Shown piece after piece: positions 16,720 to 24,610 of a stretch of DNA of 64,000 nucleotides. Source of the DNA: Microbacterium nymphoidis (GTDB lineage Bacteria; Actinomycetota; Actinomycetes; Actinomycetales; Microbacteriaceae); the NCBI RefSeq assembly GCF_021044885.1, contig NZ_JAJNOD010000001.1, positions 1,302,001 to 1,366,000 of the forward strand, read 5' to 3'. The notes beneath the pieces were generated by a model. That model did not search any database. It was not told the DNA's origin and saw only the letters and a program-made list of their open reading frames with translations. Both the position numbers and the translations under genes were made by a program. Each line of letters opens with the position of its first letter. The stretch's first letter is position 1.

Positions 16720-17565
16720 TCATCTCCGCGGGAAGTGGGCGTCCAGCCAGCCCAGCACATCCGCGCGGACCTTCTCCTGATCGGTCTCGTTGAAGATCTC
16801 GTGCCGGTCACCCGGATACACGTACACCGTGACGTCGGTCAGCTTCGAACGGGTGCGGTAGTCGTCGGCCAGCTTGTGCACGCTGCGCGGGCCGCCGACC
16901 GGGTCCTCGGATCCGACGATGAGGAGCATCGGCAGATCCTTGGCCATCGCGCCCGCCCGGCCGCGGATGCGCAGGGTGTCGATGACGCCGAACAGCTTCG
17001 GCAGGGGCGTCTCGGTGGTCAGCGGATCGTTGCGGAACCCGTCCTGCACCTCGCGCACCGAGCACAGCCACTCCAGCCCGTGGGCACCCGGGCCGTCCCA
17101 CCGCTTGTTCAGCGGCTGCGCGTTCAGCCCGGAGAATGTGCGCTGCGCGCTGCCGGACAGGATCACGGCGTCGTAGCGCTCGGCGTGCTGCGCGATCAGT
17201 TCCTGCGACATCAGCGATCCCCAGGAGTGGCCGAGCAGCACGAGAGGCAGCGCCGGATTCTCGGCGCGGATCAGCTCGGTGAACTGCGCGAGCGCCGCGA
17301 TCGTGGCACGCAGCCCTCCGGGCCCAAGGCGTCCGAGCTTGCTCGCGTCCCCTCCCCACTGCTTCATGCCCGTGCGGCCGTGCCCGCGATGATCGTCGGC
17401 GTAGACGATCCAGCCCTCGCCCTGCAGCGCGGCGATGAGAAGCGCGTACCGGCCGGCGTGCTCGCCGACTCCGTGGGCCAGCTGTACCACCCCCCGCGCT
17501 TCGCCGATCGCGTCATAGCGGTCGTAGACGATCGTGATGCCATGCGCGTCGATGTATTCGGGCAT
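16720..17565 (-). CDS. Alpha/beta hydrolase, monoacylglycerol-lipase-like
   Basis: A 281-residue cytoplasmic serine hydrolase. Seen: QLAHGVGEHAGRY (oxyanion region), YADDHRGHGRTG, and GHSWGS with the nucleophile serine; SEDPVGGP and GDRHEIFNE carry the likely Asp and His of the triad. These motifs place it with monoglyceride lipases and related lysophospholipases. TAGACT ends 6 nt before the ATG (leaderless pattern), and a stem-loop follows the stop. The real substrate may be a lipid or another small ester. Confidence 0.88.
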   Translation of the reverse strand: MPEYIDAHGITIVYDRYDAIGEARGVVQLAHGVGEHAGRYALLIAALQGEGWIVYADDHRGHGRTGMKQWGGDASKLGRLGPGGLRATIAALAQFTELIRAENPALPLVLLGHSWGSLMSQELIAQHAERYDAVILSGSAQRTFSGLNAQPLNKRWDGPGAHGLEWLCSVREVQDGFRNDPLTTETPLPKLFGVIDTLRIRGRAGAMAKDLPMLLIVGSEDPVGGPRSVHKLADDYRTRSKLTDVTVYVYPGDRHEIFNETDQEKVRADVLGWLDAHFPRR

Positions 17566-17571
17566 GCCGCG

Positions 17572-17577
17572 AGTCTA
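17572..17577 (-). promoter_or_regulatory. TAGACT -10 element, leaderless-type start
   Basis: TAGACT on the minus strand is followed by 6 nt (CGCGGC) and the hydrolase ATG. Confidence 0.5.
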
Positions 17578-17657
17578 TGTCGGGGAGCTTTCCTCCCGCG
17601 AGAAACCCCTACGAGTCCGCCGCACCCCGAGACGCCGGGTTCTCGGACGCGATCGCC

Positions 17658-17695
17658 ATTTACTTAGCAAGAGTAATTAGCTATGCTAAGTAAAT
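17658..17695 (+). promoter_or_regulatory. MarR operator overlapping the promoter of the MarR-MFS operon
   Basis: ATTTACTTAGCA (17658-17669) and TGCTAAGTAAAT (17684-17695) are perfect 12-bp inverted arms with a 14-bp centre. They cover a candidate -35 (TTTACT, 17659-17664) and -10 (TATGCT, 17682-17687) spaced 17 bp. A bound dimer would block RNA polymerase, consistent with autorepression. Confidence 0.8.
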
Positions 17696-17697
17696 AC

Positions 17698-18141
17698 ATG
17701 AGTGGCACGAGTGACAATCCCCTGACCAATCCGACCGACGGCGCATCGCTGCGCATGGCGACGTTCCGCCTGGCGCGGCGCCTGCGAACCCATCGGGCAA
17801 TCGATTCCATGTCCGACGCGCAGTTCGCGGTCCTGGGGGTGCTGCACAAGCACGGGCCGTCCACGCTCGGCCAGCTCGCCACGCACGAACGAGTGTCGGC
17901 TCCCTCCATGAACCGCACCGTCAACAGCCTCGAAGAAGCCGGGTACGTGGTGCGCTCCGCCGACACGGCCGATGGCCGGAAGGTGATCATCACCATCACC
18001 GACCCGGGAACCGCCGTGGTGGAGGCCACGATCGCCAAGCGCGACACCTGGCTGAACCAGGCGCTGGACGAGCTGGACGATGAGGAGCACGCCATCCTCG
18101 TGAGAGCAGCCGAGATCATGCGGAAGGTGGCTGACCGATGA
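17698..18141 (+). CDS. MarR-family repressor of the downstream MFS exporter
   Basis: A 147-residue winged-helix regulator. The core reads AQFAVLGVLHKHGPSTLGQL, SAPSMNRTVNSLEEAGYV and the wing SADTADGRKVIITIT. A slightly earlier ATG at 17683 lies inside the operator arm; the start at 17698 is preferred because the predicted transcription start falls at or just before it, giving a leaderless message. It overlaps the MFS gene by 4 bp (ATGA). Such pairs usually respond to a toxic compound that the transporter exports. Confidence 0.88.
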   Translation: MSGTSDNPLTNPTDGASLRMATFRLARRLRTHRAIDSMSDAQFAVLGVLHKHGPSTLGQLATHERVSAPSMNRTVNSLEEAGYVVRSADTADGRKVIITITDPGTAVVEATIAKRDTWLNQALDELDDEEHAILVRAAEIMRKVADR

Positions 18142-19499
18142 GCGGCGGCGGTGCGACCTTCCGTTCGCTGCGGGTCTTCAACTACCGCGTCTGGTTCATC
18201 GGCGCGCTGATCTCCAACGTGGGCGCATGGATGCAGTCGACGGCGCTGCAGTGGGTGGTGCTCACCCAGCTCACCGACAACGACGCGGGCGCGATGGGCA
18301 TCACGATGGGCCTGCAGTTCGCCCCGCCACTGCTGCTCGTCAGCATCACGGGGCTCGTCGCCGACCGCTTCGACCGTCGCAAGCTGCTCATGATCACGCA
18401 GTCCGTGATGCTGCTGCTCGGCGCCGTGATGGGGGTGCTGCTGCTGTCGGACGTGATGACGCTGCCGATGATGTACGGCTTCGCGTTCTCGCTCGGCCTC
18501 GTGCAGGCCTTCGACAACCCCGCGCGCCAGGCCTTCGTATCCGACATGGTGTCGCGGGAGAACGCCTCGAACGCGGTGGCCCTCAACGCCGCGTCGTTCA
18601 ACATGGCCCGCATGCTCGGACCCGCCGCGGCCGGCATCGTCGTCGTGGCCATCGGCACCGGCTGGGTGTTCTTCGCGAACTCCATCACGTTCATCGCGAT
18701 GCTCATCGCACTGGCGATCATGCGCCCGTCGGAGCTGGTCCCCCGCGTGCGGCAGAAGGGCCCCGAGCGCCTCGCCGACGGCTTCCGCTACGTCACCCGC
18801 CGCCCCGACCTCATCGTCACCTTCATCATGGTGTTCCTGCTGAGCGCGTTCGGCATGAACCTGCCGATCTTCACCTCGACGATGGCGGTGGAGTTCGGTC
18901 GCGACGCCGACGGCTTCGGAATGCTGAGCTCGGTGGTGGCGATCGGCTCGCTCGCCGGAGCGCTCCTCGCCGCCCGACGCGACCGCCCGCGTCTCAGCGT
19001 CGCGATCGGCGGACTGGCGATGTTCGCGGTCGCCTCCACGATCTCCGCCTTCATGCAGAGCTACTGGCTCTACGCGATCATGCTCGTGTTCGTCGGATTC
19101 TCGACGGTGACGGTCATGACCACGGCGAACGGACACGTGCAGACCACCACCGATCCGTCACTGCGCGGACGCGTGATGGCGCTCTACCTCGCGGTGCTCA
19201 TGGGCGGCACACCGATCGGCGCCCCGATCGTGGGCTGGGTGGCTCATGCCTACGGCCCCCGCTGGGCGATCATCCTCGGCGCGGTCGCCGGTCTCATCGC
19301 GTTCGCGGTGGGTGCGATCTGGGTGCTGCGCTCCGGCCGCATCCACCGCTCGACCAGCCGCCGCTTCGCTCTGACGCTGGATCGCACCGCGGCGATCCCG
19401 GTGATCCCCGAAGTCGAGCCGGAGGAGTTCAGCGACGAGGTCGCCTCCACCACCCCGATCCGCATCGCGCCGGAGGACAAGGACCGCCCGGGGCGCTGA
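18138..19499 (+). CDS. MFS drug/siderophore exporter (EntS-like)
   Basis: A 453-residue membrane protein with about 12 transmembrane helices. Seen: FRSLRVFNYRVWFIGALISN and WMQSTALQWVVL at the start, the loop VADRFDRRKLLM (MFS motif A) and FDNPARQAFVSDMV, all typical of the EntS/MFS_3 group. The last ~50 residues are a hydrophilic tail. It is coupled to the upstream MarR gene. The exported compound is unknown. Its stop codon is separated by one base from the convergent oxidase gene's stop. Confidence 0.88.
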   Translation: MSGGGATFRSLRVFNYRVWFIGALISNVGAWMQSTALQWVVLTQLTDNDAGAMGITMGLQFAPPLLLVSITGLVADRFDRRKLLMITQSVMLLLGAVMGVLLLSDVMTLPMMYGFAFSLGLVQAFDNPARQAFVSDMVSRENASNAVALNAASFNMARMLGPAAAGIVVVAIGTGWVFFANSITFIAMLIALAIMRPSELVPRVRQKGPERLADGFRYVTRRPDLIVTFIMVFLLSAFGMNLPIFTSTMAVEFGRDADGFGMLSSVVAIGSLAGALLAARRDRPRLSVAIGGLAMFAVASTISAFMQSYWLYAIMLVFVGFSTVTVMTTANGHVQTTTDPSLRGRVMALYLAVLMGGTPIGAPIVGWVAHAYGPRWAIILGAVAGLIAFAVGAIWVLRSGRIHRSTSRRFALTLDRTAAIPVIPEVEPEEFSDEVASTTPIRIAPEDKDRPGR

Positions 19500-19500
19500 C

Positions 19501-20736
19501 TCAGCGCGCTTCGCGCAGCCCCACACGAACCAGGTGGTCGTTGACGAAGCGTCCGTCGGGGTCGATGCGCTCGTAGACCGCACGGGCTTCCGCGAGTCGC
19601 GGCACGACGGCTTCGAGTCGCTCGCGATCGAACAGGTGCAGCTTGCCCCAATGCGGGCGGGCGTCGAAGGGGGCGAGCGCGGCTTCGATGCCCACCAGCG
19701 CCTCCCGCACCTGCTCCGGGTGGTTCAGCCACGTGAAGTGGATGATGAAAGATTCGCGCTGGTACGCGCCGCTCAGCCACAGGTCGTCCGCGGCTGCGGT
19801 GCGCAATTCGGTGACGTTGAGATGTTCGCGGAATCCATCGGCGATCGCCCGGATCGCGGCCAGGGCGGCAGCGGCGTGGGTACGGTCGATGAAGTACTCG
19901 CTCTGGATCTCATCGCCATAGGAGGGCTCGCGGTCGGCGCGGAAATGCGGCAGCCGCTGGTACCAGACACCCGGCACGCCCAGCGGCGTGACGTTGTCGC
20001 CCGTGCCGAGCGGCGACAGCTCGTGGTCGGCCAGCACGCCGTCCAGCAGGGTGCCGACGGGCTGTTCCGCATCGTCGGCGACGCGCTTCTTGATCCAGAC
20101 GATGCTGTTGTCGTCCCAGCGGGTGAACACCGACACGCTGTCGCCCGCCGTCGTCACGGCGTCGACGTCGTCGAGGATGGCGCCCCAGCTCACCCCGGCG
20201 TAGATGTCCTGGCGCACCCGGTAGGTCGGCTGCGTCTCCAGTTCCAGCTCCGTGACGACGCCGAACGCCCCGACTCCCACTGCGAGCGCCGCGAAGTCGG
20301 CGTCCTCTCGGCGCACCGTGTGGAACGTACCCGCGGCATCGGCGAAGGTGAGGGCGCGCACCGCCGTGGTCAGCACGCCGTTGCGGTCTCCGGAACCGTG
20401 CGTTCCCGTCGCCGTCGCTCCGCCCACGTTGATGTGTGGCAGCGAACCGGTGTTGTGCAGGGCACGACCCGCGTCCTCCAGCTGCGCCGCGAGCACGGCG
20501 TACCGGGTCCCGGCGCCGACGCGCACCGTATCGCCCTCGATGACGACGGGCGGAACCCAGGTCGACATCTCGATGAGCGTGCCGTCGGTGTCGGGAAGAT
20601 CGGTGAAGGAGTGGCGTGTGCCCAGCGCGTGGACACGTCCGGGCGTCGCGAGCGCCGCCACCAGGTCGTCCCGGCTTCGCACGGACACGATCCGCGCGGC
20701 TTCGTAGGTGTGGCTGCCTGCCCAGTTCTGCGGCAT
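19501..20736 (-). CDS. FAD-linked oxidase, alditol oxidase-like
   Basis: A 411-residue vanillyl-alcohol-oxidase-family flavoenzyme. Seen: NWAGSHTYEA at the start, LGTRHSF with His42 at the position where Streptomyces alditol oxidase binds FAD covalently, SLPHINVGGATATGTHGSG in the FAD domain, and ARPHWGKLH near the C-terminus. The whole arrangement resembles AldO, which oxidises xylitol or sorbitol to the aldose with H2O2. The ATG at 20736 is chosen over upstream methionines because GAAGGA lies 5 nt before it. Sugar-lactone oxidation is an alternative. Confidence 0.87.
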   Translation of the reverse strand: MPQNWAGSHTYEAARIVSVRSRDDLVAALATPGRVHALGTRHSFTDLPDTDGTLIEMSTWVPPVVIEGDTVRVGAGTRYAVLAAQLEDAGRALHNTGSLPHINVGGATATGTHGSGDRNGVLTTAVRALTFADAAGTFHTVRREDADFAALAVGVGAFGVVTELELETQPTYRVRQDIYAGVSWGAILDDVDAVTTAGDSVSVFTRWDDNSIVWIKKRVADDAEQPVGTLLDGVLADHELSPLGTGDNVTPLGVPGVWYQRLPHFRADREPSYGDEIQSEYFIDRTHAAAALAAIRAIADGFREHLNVTELRTAAADDLWLSGAYQRESFIIHFTWLNHPEQVREALVGIEAALAPFDARPHWGKLHLFDRERLEAVVPRLAEARAVYERIDPDGRFVNDHLVRVGLREAR

Positions 20737-20894
20737 CTCGGTCCTTCGGCTCATCATCATCGAATGGATCCGACCATACCGGCTCGGTGGTAAACCGGTT
20801 AGCTTTGTGACCCCGACACGACACAGAGCAGGTCACGCCCGGTCAACAGACGGGGATCGGACACCGATGCGGCAGCGCAGATCAGCCGCAGGAA

Positions 20895-21311
20895 TCAGTC
20901 GTCCTCGTCCTCGCCGTCTTCGTCATGATCGTCTTCGTCGTCCTCGTCTTCGTCGTCCTCGTCTTCACCGTCGAGGCGCGCCTCCAACGCAGCGATCTCC
21001 GCGCGCACGGCTGCGACGACCTCCAGATCATCGTCGTAGAGATCGCGGAAGTCCGACTCCGGCTCGACCATCTGGGTGAGGAGGTCGATCCCTCGCTGCA
21101 GATGGTCATCGAGCCGATCCAGGTCTCCCGGCCAGACGTAGGACCGCCCGAGCACGGCGAGCAGGTACGAGGCGGCACGGATCTGGTCGTAGTCATCGTC
21201 CGTGGCGAAAGCGGCATCGATCCGGGCATCGACATCGATGCCCTCGAAGAAGCTGCTGAACCAGTCCGAGGCTCCATCGCTGTCCCACGGCTTGCTTCCC
21301 CACGCACCCAT
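20895..21311 (-). CDS. DUF4259 protein with acidic tail
   Basis: A 138-residue protein starting MGAWGSKPWDSDGASDW, the signature of DUF4259 proteins, whose function is unknown. The body is helical. The last ~25 residues are almost all Asp and Glu (DGEDEDDEDEDDEDDHDED), encoded by a GAN-rich repetitive stretch (about 20897-20970) that may vary by slippage. A GAGGAGACCTG site precedes the ATG. Confidence 0.8.
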   Translation of the reverse strand: MGAWGSKPWDSDGASDWFSSFFEGIDVDARIDAAFATDDDYDQIRAASYLLAVLGRSYVWPGDLDRLDDHLQRGIDLLTQMVEPESDFRDLYDDDLEVVAAVRAEIAALEARLDGEDEDDEDEDDEDDHDEDGEDEDD

Positions 21312-21492
21312 CAGGTCTCCTCACAACGAACAGAACATCGTGTCAACGTGTCGATGCGATCGACGCTACCAGGACGACGAGGCCACGGGGCGGCCCCGTC
21401 GGCACCCCTCAGGCTGGCATGACGCTGGCTGCAGACCGGCGATGCGTCGGACGCCCTCCGTCATCCCGGCAGCGTCAGCCCACTCGGCAGCG

Positions 21493-22497
21493 TCAGCCGC
21501 GCGTGGACGCCCGCACGACCAGTTCGGGACGGAATCGGACCCGACGCGGTGGGTCACCCGGCGACGCAACCGCTTCCAGCAGCAGGTCCACGGCCACCGC
21601 ACCCATCTCGTGCGCGGGCTGGCGCACCGAGGACAGCGGCACCACGGTCGACTGGGCGAAGTCGATGTCGTCGTAGCCGATGAGGGCGAGGTCGGCAGGG
21701 ATCCGGATATCGCCGAGGAGCGCGGCACCCTGCATCACGCCGACGGCGAGCAGATCGTTCGCGCAGAACACGGCATCCGGGCGCTCGCTCGCCGGGCGCC
21801 GGGCGATTGCCTCCCCTGCCGCGCGACCGGCGAGCACGGTCATCGCATCCTGCCCGATCACCTCGAGCGAGGCGTCGGGGTGCTCCTCGAGCGCGCGGCG
21901 CGCTCCCGCCAGACGATCCGAGACCTGGCGGATCGAGAGCGGCCCGCCCACGAACGCCAGGCGCCGGCGGCCGAGGGACAGCAGGTGCGACGCGGCGAGA
22001 TGCCCGCCCTCGAGATCGTCCACCGACACGGAAGGCACGGGAGTGCCGGGGAGTTCGGCGTCGACGAGCACCAGCGGGATGCTCGCCTCGGCGAGGCGGC
22101 TCACGGCTGCCGCATCGTCCGCTGTGGGCGTGAGCAGCACGCCGTTCACGCGCTGTTCCCGAAACAGGTCGATGTAGGCGGCCTCCCGGAGCGGGCTCTG
22201 ATCGCTGTTGCCGAGGAGCACCGCCATTCCCTCCGCGGCGGCGCGCTCCTCGGCGCCACGGGCGACCTGTGCGAAGAACGGGTTCGCGCTGTCGAGCACG
22301 ACGAGTCCAATGGAACGACTGCGGCCTGCGCGCAGCTGACGCGCCGCGTCGTTCCGCACAAAACCGAGCTCCTCGATGGCAGCCTGCACCCGCTCGACGG
22401 TGGCTGCGGAGACCTTGTGCGGACGATTGAGCACATTCGAGACGGTGCCCACCGACACGGACGCCGCCTGGGCGACATCCTTCACACTGACCGTCAC
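21493..22497 (-). CDS. LacI-family regulator of rhamnose catabolism
   Basis: A 334-residue repressor. The N-terminal HTH reads VSVKDVAQAASVSVGTVSNV with hinge RQLRAGRSRSIGLVVLDSANP, followed by a periplasmic-binding-protein-like sensor domain. GTG at 22497 is taken as start because the HTH begins there and GGAGG lies upstream; the longer open frame is not used. It is divergent from rhaM-rhaI with a LacI-type box between them, and a near-identical box precedes rhaB, so rhamnose or a pathway intermediate is the likely inducer. The region from 21312 to 21492 after it holds only a short 14-bp direct repeat (21467-21480, 21485-21498). Confidence 0.88.
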   Translation of the reverse strand: MTVSVKDVAQAASVSVGTVSNVLNRPHKVSAATVERVQAAIEELGFVRNDAARQLRAGRSRSIGLVVLDSANPFFAQVARGAEERAAAEGMAVLLGNSDQSPLREAAYIDLFREQRVNGVLLTPTADDAAAVSRLAEASIPLVLVDAELPGTPVPSVSVDDLEGGHLAASHLLSLGRRRLAFVGGPLSIRQVSDRLAGARRALEEHPDASLEVIGQDAMTVLAGRAAGEAIARRPASERPDAVFCANDLLAVGVMQGAALLGDIRIPADLALIGYDDIDFAQSTVVPLSSVRQPAHEMGAVAVDLLLEAVASPGDPPRRVRFRPELVVRASTRG

Positions 22498-22552
22498 GCG
22501 ATCGATCCTCCTCGGGGGCGCTTGACGGCCCCGGGCACTCAGACTATCGTCA

Positions 22553-22564
22553 TGAAACGATTCA
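22553..22564. promoter_or_regulatory. LacI-type operator between the regulator gene and rhaM
   Basis: TGAAACGATTCA differs by one base from the palindrome TGAAACGTTTCA typical of actinobacterial LacI proteins. It sits midway between the divergent starts, able to control both. Confidence 0.7.
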
Positions 22565-22610
22565 GATTTGTCCAGCACCCGTGATTCCGCGACTCTCACA
22601 AAGGAGTGTC

Positions 22611-22967
22611 ATGTCCCGCTACGCATTCACCCTGCAGGTGCGGCCCGAAATGCTCGACGAGTACATCGCCCGTCACAGCCCGGTGTGGCCCGAGATGCTG
22701 GCCGAGATCGCCGCCTCGGGACGCCGGAACTACTCGATCTTCCTCGACCGCGAGCGCAGTGCGCTGTTCGGCAGCTACGAGTGCGACGACGACGAGGCGG
22801 CGCGCGCGTATCTGGCGGCCTCCGAGGTCGCAAGCCGATGGGAGGCGGAGATGGCGCCGTTCTTCATCGACCTTGCCGGGCGGGCGGATCAGGCAGCAAC
22901 CTCCCTCACCGAGATCTTCAATCTGGAGGCTCAGCTCCAGGCCGTTCCCACCGAAAGCGAGAACTGA
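22611..22967 (+). CDS. rhaM: L-rhamnose mutarotase
   Basis: A 118-residue cytoplasmic enzyme that interconverts the alpha and beta anomers of L-rhamnose so that the isomerase receives the usable form. Seen: MSRYAFTLQVRPEMLDEY and RHSPVWPEM, whose His22 sits where the catalytic histidine of E. coli RhaM lies; GRRNYSIFLD follows. Length matches the family (about 104-120). AAGGAG precedes the ATG by 4 nt. Its stop shares one base with the rhaI start, so the genes are translationally coupled. Confidence 0.92.
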   Translation: MSRYAFTLQVRPEMLDEYIARHSPVWPEMLAEIAASGRRNYSIFLDRERSALFGSYECDDDEAARAYLAASEVASRWEAEMAPFFIDLAGRADQAATSLTEIFNLEAQLQAVPTESEN

Positions 22968-24133
22968 TGTCGTCCCTCACCCCCGAAACCCTCTCCACGC
23001 TGGAGCAGCAGTCGATCGAGCTGCCGTCCTGGGCGTTCGGAAACTCCGGCACCCGCTTCAAGGTGTTCGGCACGGCCGGCACCCCGCGTGACCCGTTCGA
23101 GAAGATCGCCGACGCCGCCGAGGTCAACCGTCTCACCGCTCTCGCCCCCTCCGTGGCGCTGCACATCCCGTGGGACGTCGTCGACGACTTCTCCGCGCTG
23201 CGCCGGCACGCGGAGGATCTGGGCGTGAGGCTGGGCACGATCAACTCCAACACCTTCCAGGACGACGACTACAAGTTCGGCGCCCTCACGCACGAGGACC
23301 CCCGCATCCGGCAGAAGGCCATCGACCACCACTTCGAGTGCATCGACGTGATGGATGCCACCGGCTCCCGCGACCTCAAGATCTGGCTGGCCGAAGGCTC
23401 CAACTACCCGGGGCAGGCCGATCTGCGGGGTCGTCAGGACCGGCTTCACGAGTCGCTGCAGAGGATCTACGATCGCCTCACCGGCGAGCAGCGCCTGGTC
23501 CTGGAGTACAAGTTCTTCGAGCCCGCGTTCTACCACACCGACGTTCCGGACTGGGGGACCTCCTACGCGCAGGTGGCAGCTCTCGGCGATCGCGCCATGG
23601 TGTGCCTCGACACCGGCCACCACGCACCGGGCACCAACATCGAGTTCATCGTGATGCAGCTGGTGCGTCTCGGAAAGCTCGGCTCGTTCGACTTCAACTC
23701 GCGCTTCTACGCCGACGACGACCTCATCGTGGGTGCCGCCGACCCGTTCCAGCTGTTCCGCATCCTGTTCGAGGTGATCCGCGGCGGTGCGCTGAACAAC
23801 CCCGACGTCGCGTTCATGCTCGACCAGTGCCACAACGTGGAGAACAAGATCGCCGGTCAGATCCGCTCGGTGCTGAACGTGCAGGAGATGACCGCCCGCG
23901 CGCTCTCCGTCGACACGGATGCGCTGCGCTCGGCCCAGGTCGCCGGTGACGTGCTGGCGGCCAACGCCGTGTTCATGGACGCTTTCTACACCGATGTCCG
24001 ACCCGCCCTCGCCGACTGGCGCGAGGCACGCGGTCTCCCCCGCGACCCGATGTCCGCCTTCGCCGCCTCGGGGTACCAGGAGAAGATCGAGGCGGAGCGC
24101 GTCGGCGGCCAGCAGGCCGGCTGGGGCGCGTAA
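22967..24133 (+). CDS. rhaI: L-rhamnose isomerase (Pseudomonas-type)
   Basis: A 388-residue TIM-barrel isomerase converting L-rhamnose to L-rhamnulose, with a Mn/Zn centre. Seen: ALHIPWDVVDD, INSNTFQDDDYKFGAL, LVLEYKFFEPAFYHTD, CLDTGHHAPGTNIEF and DFNSRFYADDD, the Glu, Asp and His positions that bind metal and substrate in the P. stutzeri-type enzyme. It follows rhaM with a 1-bp overlap and is followed by a strong hairpin. The kinase gene rhaB is 8 kb away; no aldolase gene is present. Confidence 0.92.
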   Translation: MSSLTPETLSTLEQQSIELPSWAFGNSGTRFKVFGTAGTPRDPFEKIADAAEVNRLTALAPSVALHIPWDVVDDFSALRRHAEDLGVRLGTINSNTFQDDDYKFGALTHEDPRIRQKAIDHHFECIDVMDATGSRDLKIWLAEGSNYPGQADLRGRQDRLHESLQRIYDRLTGEQRLVLEYKFFEPAFYHTDVPDWGTSYAQVAALGDRAMVCLDTGHHAPGTNIEFIVMQLVRLGKLGSFDFNSRFYADDDLIVGAADPFQLFRILFEVIRGGALNNPDVAFMLDQCHNVENKIAGQIRSVLNVQEMTARALSVDTDALRSAQVAGDVLAANAVFMDAFYTDVRPALADWREARGLPRDPMSAFAASGYQEKIEAERVGGQQAGWGA

Positions 24134-24139
24134 GCCCGC

Positions 24140-24179
24140 ACGCAGGGCGGGGGGGCCAGCGTTGGCCTCCGCCCTGCGT
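24140..24179 (+). terminator. Stem-loop after rhaI
   Basis: ACGCAGGGCGG (24140-24150) pairs with CCGCCCTGCGT (24169-24179), with an inner GGCCA/TGGCC stem. It begins 7 bp after the rhaI stop. No T-run. Confidence 0.75.
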
Positions 24180-24264
24180 CGTTCCCGCCCCCGACGTCGA
24201 CCCCTCCCGACGTCATCCCCTGCCTCTGCCGTCGACCCCGACCCCGTCCGACGGCCGGGCGACT

Positions 24265-24405
24265 GGTCTCACAAGATGTCGACCGCGGCGTCCGCCGCGA
24301 CCCCAACTGAGGCCACCGCCACCCCCGGTCTCAGAAGATGCTGTCGGCGATGCCCACCCCGACACCTTCTGCGACCACCGCCCAGATCTCAGAAGATGTC
24401 GAAGC
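24265..24405. repeat. Family A palindromic repeat array, locus 1 (about 62-bp period)
   Basis: Three degenerate units begin GGTCTCA at 24265, GGTCTCA at 24327 (62 bp later) and GATCTCA at 24385. The middle unit is the best preserved: GGTCTCAGAAGATG pairs imperfectly with the right arm ending near 24380. The array lies in the 457-bp gap between convergent rhaI and the FGGY kinase; the rest of that gap holds the rhaI terminator and the 27-bp repeats, with no convincing gene. Confidence 0.7.
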
Positions 24406-24475
24406 ACGGAGCCGGCGGTCACGCGCCAGGGGGATCAGATTCGGAAGACGGGCAGCCTCAGTCCGGGTTCGTCCA

Positions 24476-24610
24476 GCGCGTCGTTCAACGTCCGTCGTCA
24501 CCGCGCGTCGTTCAACGTCCGTCACTCAATGCGACGCTCAACGCCCGTCGCGCAACGCCCTCGCCACCGCGGGTCGCTCAGCGCACGTCGTCAGCGCCCG
24601 TCGTTCAACG
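24476..24610. repeat. Degenerate 27-bp tandem repeats running into the kinase gene
   Basis: GTCGTTCAACGTCCGTC-like units recur at 24476, 24503, about 24529, 24569 and about 24594. The first two are identical over 21 bp. Each carries CGTTCAACG or a variant, a 9-bp palindrome. The last copy encodes the kinase C-terminus (LNDGR) and its stop. Confidence 0.7.

Noticed and set aside
21467..21498. 14-bp direct repeat at the end of the LacI gene as an attachment site
   Set aside because: It is very short, partly coding, and no integrase or other mobile gene is near.
24134..24590. A coding gene in the gap after rhaI
   Set aside because: Open frames there are short and repetitive and correspond to the repeats; no start with a ribosome site or domain was found.
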